Assembly: GCA_002452515.1 (NCBI GenBank)
Contig: DKEN01000007.1
Span: 315-17,951 of the forward strand
DNA from: Spartobacteria bacterium UBA6821
GTDB taxonomy: Bacteria; Verrucomicrobiota; Verrucomicrobiia; Chthoniobacterales; UBA6821
Reading direction: 5' to 3'
DNA length: 17,637 nt
Shown here: positions 6,998 through 14,890 of the stretch, one piece after another
Layout: every line of letters begins with the position of its first letter
How positions within the stretch are numbered: the stretch's first letter is position 1
Position numbers and translations under genes: made by a program
Notes under the pieces: model-generated
What the model was told of the DNA's origin: nothing
The model's input: the letters and a program-made list of their open reading frames with translations, nothing else
Databases searched by the model: none

Positions 6998-9286
6998 TTA
7001 GAAATTATCGATTTTCCTGGGTTGGAAGAGTTGGAACCATTTTTTCTTCGGAGTGGGCGTGGGTGTGGGCTCCAGACGGTCCTTGATGGTTTGGGCACGC
7101 TTCCCGAGTTCCGATTCCGAACCCTCCTCAGCGCTTGCTTTCTCCATTGCCCCGTTGGAATCGACGACAATCGGTTGAATCATGATGACAAGCTCGTTGC
7201 GAGTCCTGGTCTTGTTGCTCTGCCCGCCGAGGAGAGGGCCAAGAATGGGGATCCGATTGATATAGGGAATCCCAGCGTCAGAGGTCTGTTTGTCATCGGA
7301 GATGAGTCCCCCGAGCACAATGGTCGAGCCGTTGGGTATGCGCACGGTGGTGGTAAGTTCCTGGGTATTGACCTGGTTGACGGAGTTTCCGCCGATGTTC
7401 ACGGCGGCACCCAAGGTATTATTCACCTGGACAATCTGGAGGTTGACCTCCTTGTCGGAATTAATCAGTGGGATGATTTCCAGTTTCAAGGCGACCTGCT
7501 GGTAATTGATCGTGGAGGTGACATTGTTGAGCGAGTTGGTGCCGACCGCACCGACAGTATTATAAGAACTTTGTCCAGGTACGGGAATGAGTTGTCCCGA
7601 GAGGATGGTAGCCCGCTTGTTGTTGCTCGTATAGACGACCGGGCGTGAGATGGTCCGGAATTTTCCGGTGGATTCCAGAAAATTGGCGTAGGTGCTGACT
7701 CCCTGCGCAATAGTGCCAAAGACAGTCAGCCCGGCGAGGCTGGAGGGGAAGGAGTTGATGGCATTGGTCAGACTGCTGGTGACCAGATTGGTGAGAAACC
7801 CGGAGATGGTGTTATTGACGGCGGCACCAACGAGATTGTTGCTCCCGCCGGTGTTCAGTTTTGCGAACCAGGAGGCCCCGTAATTCATGCCCTCGGTGAG
7901 CTGGAGTTCGCCGATCACGGCAGCCAGGTAAACCTGTTTGGGGCGTTGGTCCAGCAAATCGATGATCTGCGCGGCCTTCCTCTGCGTGTCGCTTGGACCA
8001 TAGACTATAATGCTGTTGGCGTTGGGATCGGCAATGATGCTGGTGTTGCCGATCGTGACGGACTGGGGTGAACTGTGTTCCGGATCCTGAAGCTTGTCTG
8101 AGGTGTCGGTTCCCCCGCTGGAAGAGGTGCTCGTGGAGGAGACATTGTTCTGGCTTTGGCTCTGGCGAGGCGTCGGTGCGGGAGTAGAGCCTCCTGTTGC
8201 TCCCGCAGCTCCATTGGCAGCATCGTCCTTGTCTTTGAGCATGTCGGTGAGCACCGGATAGACATCATTCACCGAAAGAAAGTTCAGTGGACGCACGAGA
8301 GGTTTGGCGAAGTCATCGGGTTGGTCGAGTTTGGCGATCAGTTCGCGGAGGTACTTGTAATTTTCCGCTTTCACGATGATGAGCACACGGTTGGTGCGCT
8401 TGTCTGCGATGAATTGCGGTTTGCCGCTCAGCAGATGCATGTCGCCGCCGCTGGTGACGCTGGCCCCTTGATTTCCCTGAGGTGCACCCCCCGGAGTTGA
8501 GGGGTGTGAAGTCCCGCCTGAGCCTCCACCGAACATGGTGTCGAGTGTTTCGACGACTTTATCCGCGTTGGCACGCTGGAGGGGAATGAACTCGGTGATG
8601 ATCTGGCTCGGCTCCTTGTCCACGACATCCAGGATGGCAATCGCCTTGCGGATGACCGGGGTTTTATCAGTGATTACTAGTGCTGAGGTATTGGGGATTT
8701 GCGCAATTGCTCCATAGGCATTGAACTGCACAACCCCTTGAAGAATTTGATACGCCTCATCTGGGCTGAGGAATTTGAGTGGTTTGTAGAAACTCACGAG
8801 TTTGTCGCCATCCTGAGGCAACTGGGATTCCTCGAGATAAAGGGGCAATCCTTCCGAACGAGGTGGACGACTAGGCCCGATGATCTTCGAGGTTTTTTCA
8901 TCCACCGGAATGAGGGTGTATCCATTCAGAAGCAGAGAACTCTCAATCAGGGCGATGGCTTCGCTCTTGGGAATTTCGTTGGCGACGACAATGGAGAGTT
9001 CCGGACCTGCGAGATTGGAATCACGGATGAGGCGTTTGCCGGTGAGTTTCTCATACGTCATGAGGACCTCGTTGACGGAGGTATGGGGAAACTGGATGGA
9101 GACCGTCTGCTCAGGTGAACCGGAAGAGGGCTGCGAGGGGGGCTGCTGTCCTACGGTACCGGATGGTTGTGATAGAGCAGGTGCTGCTATCGGTATCGGA
9201 CGGTCAGGAGCCGTGATCTGTTGGGCACGCGTTTGCGGCAACAGCAGCGTCAGGATCAGGAAAGGGATGAAGAATCGGAGTTTCAT
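6998..9286 (-). CDS. gspD: GspD, type II secretion secretin
   Basis: 762 residues. It forms the outer-membrane multimeric channel. A Sec signal peptide (MKLRFFIPFLILTLLLPQTRA) is followed by a Pro/Ser-rich stretch, then an N0 domain (~60-130) and N1-N3 ring domains (~163-445). A Gly/Ser-rich insert at 253-290 and a long Ser/Thr/Gly/Gln loop at about 352-410 interrupt N2 and N3. The secretin core is ~450-708, with the closing motifs GIPYINRIPILGPLLGG and NELVIMIQPIVV. The C-terminal tail contains PTPTPTPKKK and ends in aromatic/basic residues (WFQLFQPRKIDNF), where an S-domain for pilotin binding might lie. It is last in the gsp run. Its ATG overlaps the preceding stop as ATGA, giving translational coupling. 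Confidence 0.96.
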   Translation of the reverse strand: MKLRFFIPFLILTLLLPQTRAQQITAPDRPIPIAAPALSQPSGTVGQQPPSQPSSGSPEQTVSIQFPHTSVNEVLMTYEKLTGKRLIRDSNLAGPELSIVVANEIPKSEAIALIESSLLLNGYTLIPVDEKTSKIIGPSRPPRSEGLPLYLEESQLPQDGDKLVSFYKPLKFLSPDEAYQILQGVVQFNAYGAIAQIPNTSALVITDKTPVIRKAIAILDVVDKEPSQIITEFIPLQRANADKVVETLDTMFGGGSGGTSHPSTPGGAPQGNQGASVTSGGDMHLLSGKPQFIADKRTNRVLIIVKAENYKYLRELIAKLDQPDDFAKPLVRPLNFLSVNDVYPVLTDMLKDKDDAANGAAGATGGSTPAPTPRQSQSQNNVSSTSTSSSGGTDTSDKLQDPEHSSPQSVTIGNTSIIADPNANSIIVYGPSDTQRKAAQIIDLLDQRPKQVYLAAVIGELQLTEGMNYGASWFAKLNTGGSNNLVGAAVNNTISGFLTNLVTSSLTNAINSFPSSLAGLTVFGTIAQGVSTYANFLESTGKFRTISRPVVYTSNNKRATILSGQLIPVPGQSSYNTVGAVGTNSLNNVTSTINYQQVALKLEIIPLINSDKEVNLQIVQVNNTLGAAVNIGGNSVNQVNTQELTTTVRIPNGSTIVLGGLISDDKQTSDAGIPYINRIPILGPLLGGQSNKTRTRNELVIMIQPIVVDSNGAMEKASAEEGSESELGKRAQTIKDRLEPTPTPTPKKKWFQLFQPRKIDNF

Positions 9287-9960
9287 GGTGTTGGCGAAGA
9301 AGATTGAGGTGGGTTCACCATGGGGCGGCGAATGATCCGGCGTGTCTGGGGAGTGAGGACATTGGGTCGTGCGGGACCCATGACGGTACCCGGAGCGCTC
9401 GGTGTCTGGGGGAAAGGTGGTAGCCGTGGCATTCCCGGTCGGATGGTATTAGGGTTTCCAGCGGGGCCCTGCAAGGCGATTGGTTGGGCGGCAGGCTGTG
9501 GGGCTGCCTCCAGATAGCTGATTGTTCCGGTATCGGTGCCCACGCGGATCGTGGCTTTCTGGGGTGCAGCGTCACCGTCACGCACAAGGGCAACCAAGGC
9601 CATATTTTTCTCATTCGGCGTATGGGAAAGCATTTCCCGGGACTGATCAGTGCGGTCAAAGACAAAAATTTCTTCCTGCCCATCGATCGTCACAATCCCG
9701 GTCAATGCATAACGGTCGGCAAGTGGGGAGCTTTCCTCTGCTGTCGGGAGGCTGAATGGAGAGTGATCCAGAAGCGACTGAAAGTCCGCCAAGGAACGCG
9801 GTTTTTCCCAGGGAGCTTTGGAAGCGGCCGCAACAAGGGGGGAAATCCCAGAAAGCAAGACGACAGCAGCTAGGGAGAGAAGGATCTCCCTGCTCGCTTG
9901 TTTGATGCTGAGTGCGGCGATTCTCACGGCGAAGTTATTGCTTAAAACCGGAACGATCAA
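9283..9960 (-). CDS. T2SS-associated membrane protein in the GspC position
   Basis: 225 residues. A single hydrophobic segment (ILLSLAAVVLLSGISPLVAAA, ~26-46) acts as signal anchor or signal peptide. A compact domain of about residues 57-151 (from SLADFQSLLDHSPFSLP, with RYALTGIVTIDGQEEIFVFD) follows, then a Pro/Ala-rich tail to residue 225. The HSPF segment followed by strands resembles the layout of the GspC homology region, and GspC normally sits beside gspD, but I cannot claim homology. No PDZ or coiled coil follows. The start is TTG at 9960, overlapping the gspM stop as TTGA. An in-frame GTG at 9927 is the alternative. The inferred role is an inner-membrane clamp to GspD N0. A lineage-specific T2SS protein is equally possible. 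Confidence 0.75.
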   Translation of the reverse strand: MIVPVLSNNFAVRIAALSIKQASREILLSLAAVVLLSGISPLVAAASKAPWEKPRSLADFQSLLDHSPFSLPTAEESSPLADRYALTGIVTIDGQEEIFVFDRTDQSREMLSHTPNEKNMALVALVRDGDAAPQKATIRVGTDTGTISYLEAAPQPAAQPIALQGPAGNPNTIRPGMPRLPPFPQTPSAPGTVMGPARPNVLTPQTRRIIRRPMVNPPQSSSPTP

Positions 9961-10517
9961 GGGGAAGAAGGTTCCGGTGTGGGCTCGGGAGCGGCTTCCG
10001 GATGGAAGTATTGCCGCAGTTCCAGATCCGCGATGACATTGGGTGGCTCGGTATCGCTTCGCAATGTCAATTTATCAATGGAGCGCCAGGCAGAAGGGGT
10101 CTGAAGCGCAAAAAGAAATCGGACGACTCCCTCAAAGGGGCCGGAGAGTTTTACACCGACACCGACACTGGAACCTTGGGGAATATCCTGTGGGGGAAGG
10201 AGGTTTTCCTCCATTACCTTGAGGCCGGTTTTTTCAGCTTCGCCCTGTTCCAGTTTTAAGAGCTCTGCGCTGGCGTCGTCAGGTTGCATTTTTGGAAGGG
10301 GATGAGCAGCGATCCAGTTCATCGCGGGATGCAGCGTCTCTGCCAGATCAAGCCAAGTGCGGGATGATTCAAGTTCTGTTTTCGCGGCTACAATCGACTG
10401 CTGAATCCGTGCCCTCGCTTGGAGAAATGCACGGAACCCAAGCAGATTCAAGGCGAGGAAGACGGCCCCGCAGAGGATCAGGAAAAGTGTTTTTTCGCCG
10501 ACTGTGCGAGTGCTCAT
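9957..10517 (-). CDS. gspM: GspM-like inner-membrane T2SS protein
   Basis: 186 residues. A short cytoplasmic N-terminus is followed by one membrane helix (LFLILCGAVFLALNLLGF, 11-28), then a polar helical region likely to be coiled coil (~31-62). The C-terminal domain (about 84-172) has beta strands (VGVGVKLSGPFEGVVRFLFA, VIADLELRQYF) like the ferredoxin-like fold of GspM/PilO. A tail PEAAPEPTPEPSSP ends the protein. GspM pairs with GspL in the inner membrane, and gspL is immediately upstream with an ATGA overlap. Sequence similarity within this family is low, so the call rests on topology, length and position. A PilO-type name would be equally defensible. Confidence 0.75.
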   Translation of the reverse strand: MSTRTVGEKTLFLILCGAVFLALNLLGFRAFLQARARIQQSIVAAKTELESSRTWLDLAETLHPAMNWIAAHPLPKMQPDDASAELLKLEQGEAEKTGLKVMEENLLPPQDIPQGSSVGVGVKLSGPFEGVVRFLFALQTPSAWRSIDKLTLRSDTEPPNVIADLELRQYFHPEAAPEPTPEPSSP

Positions 10518-11893
10518 GGGGTTTGATCGGCGTTTCCCTGGTTTTGTGCGGCAGCGTCGGGACGGACTCCCTCCATGTCGAATTTCACGCTGTTCTTTCC
10601 TGCGATCTGAGGTTGGCCGCTGCTCCAGTCATATTCTTGAAGGATGGGGTTTTTCTTGAGTTGCTCGATCACTCCATAGGCCTGCGTCACATCGGTGGTT
10701 TCACCGGAGAGGTGCAGGTGTCCCGGCTCCAATGAAAAAAGCGTGAGCCGGACTTTTCCCCCGTCTGTGGGCGCTGCCACGGCGGCAAGCAGATCAAGGG
10801 CATAGGTGGTGGGATCGATCACGGGGCGGAACTGGTGCCAACGGTTTGATTGTTGCTGGGCCTCGAGAGCGGGCTGTTCCACTTTCGCAATTTCGGCGCG
10901 AAGACGCTTGAGTGCACTCTGCCGGATCAAGAGATCTCCGGCTCCCCAGAGCAGAAGCAGGAGGTAGAGAATGACCCCGGCAATCGCGAAGGAAAAAAGT
11001 TTCTGACGGTGTTGGGCGCGGCGCCGTTCTTCGCGTGCCTCGGTGGGAGGGACATCAAACGGGAGAACCGGGAGGCGGGGCCGGGAACCGGATTGCAGCG
11101 TGGTGAGTTTGGCCTGAGGAAAGATTCTGCCAAAGAAGTCACGGACCTCGGAAGATGTCCGTTCAGAAATTCCTTCCAGAAGGATACGGGTTGGAAGCTG
11201 TTCCAGAACATTCTCTGCGAGAAGGCGGAGAGAGGTGCGATGAATGAGTCCTGCAAGTCCCTGCGGGCGTGCGCCACAGAACCAGACCGGCTGTTGATTT
11301 CTGAAAAATGCCATCTGGAGACCGTTCCATTCCTCCCAGATGATCAGATCCTGATCCAAGCCGCCCTCGAGAAGACGGGCGGGGAGTTCGAAACGGGAGG
11401 CGCTTTTCCACTGAGGTGGCATGACATCTCCGGGGAATGGTTCCTCCGGTGCCACGGCGAGGATAAGCTGCCGATCTTCCTGCCGGAGGATGGGGAGGAT
11501 GACGAGGGACTCCTCCATGCCGCGTTTTAGCAAATGACGGCCGGAGAGTTCCATGCGGACAAGGCTGAGTATATCACCATCACCGGCCACCCAGAGTGCC
11601 CATGCAAAGAGGGTGGAGGAGGGAAGTGTGATCAGACGTTCGCAGCGGTTGGGAAGAGTGATGTCCCGGGGTAACAGTTCCGGATCCCGACCTGGCGTAA
11701 AAAGCCACTGCTCCCAAGTGGCTGCTCCCCGCCCGGGTCGCTCCAGAATAATACTCTCCTTGGAAATCTTCTCGTGGGTCGTTTGAGCAAGAGTCACAAC
11801 TTCTTTTCCTCCCTCTGAGGAAGAGGGAGTGGTCATGGCATTTGCGACGGAAGTGTCGGAATTGCCGGGAACAATTTCGGATGCTTGGCTCAT
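10514..11893 (-). CDS. gspL: GspL-like T2SS coupling protein
   Basis: 459 residues. A large N-terminal cytoplasmic part (1-297) with a Ser/Thr-rich beginning should hold the actin-like domains that bind GspE. It is followed by one membrane helix (KLFSFAIAGVILYLLLLLWG, ~298-320), a heptad-like region (SALKRLRAEIAKVEQPALEA) and a periplasmic ferredoxin-like domain to ~440. This is the GspL topology. The N-terminal domain is divergent, and I cannot see clear nucleotide-binding motifs. A GTG at 11905 in frame would add four residues, but ATG 11893 overlaps the gspK stop as ATGA, the junction seen elsewhere in this operon, so it was chosen. Confidence 0.8.
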   Translation of the reverse strand: MSQASEIVPGNSDTSVANAMTTPSSSEGGKEVVTLAQTTHEKISKESIILERPGRGAATWEQWLFTPGRDPELLPRDITLPNRCERLITLPSSTLFAWALWVAGDGDILSLVRMELSGRHLLKRGMEESLVILPILRQEDRQLILAVAPEEPFPGDVMPPQWKSASRFELPARLLEGGLDQDLIIWEEWNGLQMAFFRNQQPVWFCGARPQGLAGLIHRTSLRLLAENVLEQLPTRILLEGISERTSSEVRDFFGRIFPQAKLTTLQSGSRPRLPVLPFDVPPTEAREERRRAQHRQKLFSFAIAGVILYLLLLLWGAGDLLIRQSALKRLRAEIAKVEQPALEAQQQSNRWHQFRPVIDPTTYALDLLAAVAAPTDGGKVRLTLFSLEPGHLHLSGETTDVTQAYGVIEQLKKNPILQEYDWSSGQPQIAGKNSVKFDMEGVRPDAAAQNQGNADQTP

Positions 11894-12837
11894 TGTTCCG
11901 ACCACCCTAGCAGATTGGGGTGGGGTTGGGCATTATCTGTTGGGCTCCCTGAGAGAATCACACTAATTGTCCGTTTGACATCGTTGCAGGTTCCCGTGCT
12001 CTCGATGCGTCGCACGCTCCCAGTGACATCGCAAGCCGCGAGAATCACCGTGCGCTGCACTGCGTTGCAGCCGATCAGATCAGCGGCATGGTCAATTGTG
12101 TCAACCGTCAGGTCATCGCTCGTGCCCTCAAGCCCGTCCTTGCCGTTGCGGAGTGAAATCCATTGGCTCGCCTGATCCTCACTGAGTCCGAGTAGGTCGG
12201 TGAGAATCGTCTTGGGAGCGTGGAGAATATTGATCTTTCCGTTGTAATAAGTGGTGAAGTAGGAACGCCAGTCAGGCTTGGCCTGCATGACAGGATCAAA
12301 TCCCAAGACGAGCGCCATCTCCTCGGGTGAGGTGAACGGGGCTCCGGGAGGAAAGCCTGCGCGACCTGCGGCGTTGTATTCAGATTTTTTGGCTCCGTGC
12401 AACGAACGGAAGGGGCTACTGCTTTGCCAGTCGTAGAGACCGTCGGCTGCGGTCTCACTGGAAATGGTATCGATTCCCCAGGCAGTGAAGAGCTTTCCGA
12501 GAAGATCGCGTCTGTCGGGAGTTGCCCCCAGCAGGAAGTTGGGATTGATGAGACCAGACTCATCCTTGATGACGACTTTGTATCCCTCATCACCCTCCTG
12601 ATGCGAGAGAAGGGGATCGCCTTGTGTCACAGAGGGATTCATGGCCACGGCGAGTCCCGAGAGAGCCTGCTGCCGTGCGCGGAATTGTTTCCCCTCACGC
12701 GTCTCCTCCGAGATCCATCCTTCGATGATTCCTGCCAGAAGTAAGGTGACCGCAGCTAGCAAAGCGATCGTCCAGAGCACCATGGGGAGCGCCATGCCTG
12801 ATTGGGATTTTCGTTGCGGCCTGATTGAAAATCTCAT
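11890..12837 (-). CDS. gspK: GspK, minor pseudopilin
   Basis: 315 residues, the normal GspK size and the largest pseudopilin. The prepilin leader MRFSIRPQRKSQSG ends at Gly14. The mature protein begins MALPMVLWTIALLAAVTLLL, without the Glu at +5, as usual for GspK, which caps the pseudopilus tip with GspI and GspJ. The body has the GspK pattern: DESGLINPNFL, a SAM-like helical region and YNGKINILHAPKTIL, where N-x-N-x-A/P is a family hallmark, followed by LLGLSEDQASQWISLR. The ATG at 12837 overlaps the gspJ stop as ATGA. Its stop overlaps gspL in the same way. Confidence 0.93.
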   Translation of the reverse strand: MRFSIRPQRKSQSGMALPMVLWTIALLAAVTLLLAGIIEGWISEETREGKQFRARQQALSGLAVAMNPSVTQGDPLLSHQEGDEGYKVVIKDESGLINPNFLLGATPDRRDLLGKLFTAWGIDTISSETAADGLYDWQSSSPFRSLHGAKKSEYNAAGRAGFPPGAPFTSPEEMALVLGFDPVMQAKPDWRSYFTTYYNGKINILHAPKTILTDLLGLSEDQASQWISLRNGKDGLEGTSDDLTVDTIDHAADLIGCNAVQRTVILAACDVTGSVRRIESTGTCNDVKRTISVILSGSPTDNAQPHPNLLGWSEQ

Positions 12838-13526
12838 GGAGCGGGCGTTGAGTTTGTTGAATTCGTGCCACCACCATTGGTGGAAGTTTCCGCAGGGACG
12901 GGAATCACCGGAGGAAGATAAAAAATCGCCTCCACGGGATTGGGAAGTTCATCGATCTCCGTTTGAAGGCGCACGAGGATCGGCTTTGCACTTCCAGAGG
13001 GAAGCTCCTCTTGCCAATCCTGATCCTGTGGGGTGAATTTAAATGTCCAGTGAGGTTTGCGGAGATGGGGGAGAAGCGGCACTCCCTTGGCGGCAAGGGC
13101 CTCTGTCCGTTCCCGTTCGGTGGCATTCGCTGGGATTTTGAGCAGGGTGATCGTGCGTGTCCCATCGGGTCGCGGTCTTGCGGCGAGCACTAGTTCCCCC
13201 CCGGCAAGGCTAGGAAGTCCAAAGATCTGCTGCGGTTTTCCGATGACGAGATCCTGTTCGGCAGATCCACTTTGGGAGTGTCCAATTTGCAGCGTGATCG
13301 TCCCCTCTGCCGGAAGATTCAGAAATGCCTCCCTGGTGACGCGGAGAAATGCATCAAGCCTTCGCAGCGTGAGTTGTTGGGACATCGCCGTCTGCGAGGC
13401 AGTGATGGAAGCGCTGACCACCGCATAGACGGCCCCGGCCAGCAGGGCGAGGATCATCATCGAGATCACCACTTCCAGCAAGGTGAAGCCTGTGCGTCCA
13501 TTGTGGGCAGCAGGACTCTTCATCAT
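12834..13526 (-). CDS. gspJ: GspJ, minor pseudopilin
   Basis: 230 residues. A short leader [13 protein letters not shown] is cut after Gly13. The mature N-terminus FTLLEVVISMMILALLAGAV has Glu at +5 (residue 18) for methylation and assembly. The remaining domain is beta-rich, with a C-terminal tail rich in Asn/Thr/Ser (NGGGTNSTNSTPAP). Assignment to J over H or I rests on length, the position before gspK and the FTLLEVVISM signature. The first of two adjacent ATG codons (13526) overlaps the gspI stop in an ATGA, so it is taken as the start. Confidence 0.9.
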   Translation of the reverse strand: MMKSPAAHNGRTGFTLLEVVISMMILALLAGAVYAVVSASITASQTAMSQQLTLRRLDAFLRVTREAFLNLPAEGTITLQIGHSQSGSAEQDLVIGKPQQIFGLPSLAGGELVLAARPRPDGTRTITLLKIPANATERERTEALAAKGVPLLPHLRKPHWTFKFTPQDQDWQEELPSGSAKPILVRLQTEIDELPNPVEAIFYLPPVIPVPAETSTNGGGTNSTNSTPAP

Positions 13527-13915
13527 TGGTTCACTAGGATGGAGGCGCTGTCGCTCTGCTGATTCAACGTAGCGGTGATGGTCAGTTTTTTAATGTTCGC
13601 AATTTCCTCGTCATCCTTGTTTTTCAGGGGATAGGGAACAATTGTCTCCTCCACGCGGATGCCCCTGTTGTCCTTCGCCTCGATGACAAGCGTATCACTG
13701 TCGAGCGGTATGCCGAGTCGCACTGCGAGCTGTGATTCGAGTTCCGCGCGGAGCAGTGAACGCTCGCGCACTTCAATGGCTGCCTGCATCGCGGTATTGA
13801 GCGCAGTGATCAGTCCCACAACGGCAATCGCAAAAACACCCAGGGCGATCAAAACCTCGAAGAGGGTGAAGCCGCCTTGTCTTCCCGGTCTTGGAACGGT
13901 CCTATTCATCGTCAT
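13523..13915 (-). CDS. gspI: GspI, minor pseudopilin
   Basis: 130 residues, typical for GspI. The leader [15 protein letters not shown] precedes [20 protein letters not shown], with cleavage after Gly15 and Glu at +5 (residue 20). The short C-terminal domain ends in a predicted strand, [10 protein letters not shown]. GspI nucleates the I-J-K tip complex. ATG 13915 overlaps the gspH end by 14 bases. A second in-frame ATG at 13909 would shorten the leader by two residues. It is followed by gspJ with an ATGA overlap. Confidence 0.9.
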   Translation of the reverse strand: MTMNRTVPRPGRQGGFTLFEVLIALGVFAIAVVGLITALNTAMQAAIEVRERSLLRAELESQLAVRLGIPLDSDTLVIEAKDNRGIRVEETIVPYPLKNKDDEEIANIKKLTITATLNQQSDSASILVNQ

Positions 13916-14384
13916 GAAGAAGCTGTCCGGTGAGGGCGTCGAAGGCCATCGTGATCTGATGATCGGAATCGCCGATTTTTAGTTCCAGGGGCTCGCAGAT
14001 GCCAGCAGGATTAAACAACCAGATTTCATTGGTTGCCGGAGCATGGAATTTCGCGTCATTGAGTCCCTTGACCTCCAGTTTCCAGCCAGAAGGAATTGAA
14101 ACGCCATCTACTCCCTTTGCAGTGAGTTTCAGTTTCTGAGGCTCGCCTGATTCCATCGCCTTGGTCCGGGTTTGTTGGGCTTTAGCAACGATGGCATCCG
14201 CAGCTCGATCCCCCGCCGAGTTGGCGAAGGAATCATAGAGATAAGGGAGGGAAGCGGCGACCAAGATCGCGATCAGGGAGAGAGCAATAATGATCTCCAG
14301 CAGGGTGAATCCCCCCGCCATCACTCCAATTGCTCGCCCTGAAGACTGGCAGGGCCTATCTGCCGATATTCGTCGGATCGCCAT
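13902..14384 (-). CDS. gspH: GspH, minor pseudopilin
   Basis: 160 residues from ATG 14384. The leader is about 25 residues and Arg-rich ([10 protein letters not shown]), ending VMAGG before [19 protein letters not shown], with Glu at +5 (residue 30). The C-terminal domain contains a strand-turn pattern ending [12 protein letters not shown] and [13 protein letters not shown], as in GspH/FimT proteins. The frame is open far upstream, but that part lies inside gspG. ATG 14384 has an AGGG Shine-Dalgarno-like sequence six bases upstream and overlaps gspG by 29 bases. A GTG-ATG pair near 14327-14324 would give a leader too short and uncharged, so it was rejected. Confidence 0.88.
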   Translation of the reverse strand: MAIRRISADRPCQSSGRAIGVMAGGFTLLEIIIALSLIAILVAASLPYLYDSFANSAGDRAADAIVAKAQQTRTKAMESGEPQKLKLTAKGVDGVSIPSGWKLEVKGLNDAKFHAPATNEIWLFNPAGICEPLELKIGDSDHQITMAFDALTGQLLHDDE

Positions 14385-14793
14385 CTTTGCCCTGCGGTCC
14401 GAGTGAGTAGAGATCATACCCATCCGTCTTGTATTTTCCGGGGTTACGATAGACATAGGGCTGTCCCCATGGATCAAGAGGAAGTGCTTCCATGAGTTTT
14501 TTCCAATGCTGGGGCTTTGGATCTGCGGCCGGCATCTGGAACAGCGCCGCCAGCCCTTGCTCTGTGGTCGGTTTGCGGAAGTTGAGCATCTCATAGGTGC
14601 GGAGTTGCATGGAGATGGCCTGAACATCGCTCGTCACCCTCTGTTCCTTGGCGATATCCAGATTCCCGGCCAGCATGTAGATGGCCGATCCGACCAGCAC
14701 GGCGATGATGCCGAGCACCAGCATGATTTCAAAGAGGGTGTATCCTGATTCGCTGCGAAGCAGGGTGCGCCGGGAGGGTGAGGGATTCATCAT
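14356..14793 (-). CDS. gspG: GspG, major pseudopilin
   Basis: 145 residues. The leader [17 protein letters not shown] (17 residues) precedes [20 protein letters not shown]; Glu is at +5 (residue 22). The +1 residue is Tyr instead of the usual Phe or Met. The body carries the GspG signature: [40 protein letters not shown] and NIGR at the end. The calcium-site loop is close to standard but lacks the repeated acidic residues of many homologues. GspG is the bulk subunit of the periplasmic pseudopilus. ATG 14793 is the first of two adjacent ATGs. An upstream GTG at 14844 would add a non-prepilin-like extension and was rejected. Confidence 0.95.
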   Translation of the reverse strand: MMNPSPSRRTLLRSESGYTLFEIMLVLGIIAVLVGSAIYMLAGNLDIAKEQRVTSDVQAISMQLRTYEMLNFRKPTTEQGLAALFQMPAADPKPQHWKKLMEALPLDPWGQPYVYRNPGKYKTDGYDLYSLGPQGKDGDPTNIGR

Positions 14794-14866
14794 GGGAAAA
14801 TAAATGCTACAGGGTGAGTCGGGTAAGTCGAAGGGGAACACCACTATCTCCGCTAAGTTGGTCTCC

Positions 14867-14890
14867 GGGTCAAGCGCGGCGCTTTCCTAT
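14867..14890 (-). repeat. Short dispersed repeat, internally deleted copy D
   Basis: On the minus strand this reads TAGGAAAGCGC followed by CGCGCTTGACCC. Its two ends match the two ends of copy B (TAGGAAACGC and CCGCGCTTG), with about 11 central bases missing. As in copy B, the TAG is the stop codon of the preceding gene. Its 3' end contributes TTGACC, a possible -35 for gspG, but no good -10 follows at 16-18 bases. Confidence 0.35.

Noticed and set aside
6806..7648. 280-codon plus-strand ORF
   Set aside because: It is antisense to the 3' part of gspD and overlaps the end of the exported-protein gene. The product has no recognisable domain, and gspD is unambiguous in the other frame.
10850..11530. 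226-codon plus-strand ORF
   Set aside because: Antisense shadow of gspL. It is Cys- and Gly-rich with no domain, and gspL fits the operon's overlapping frame pattern.
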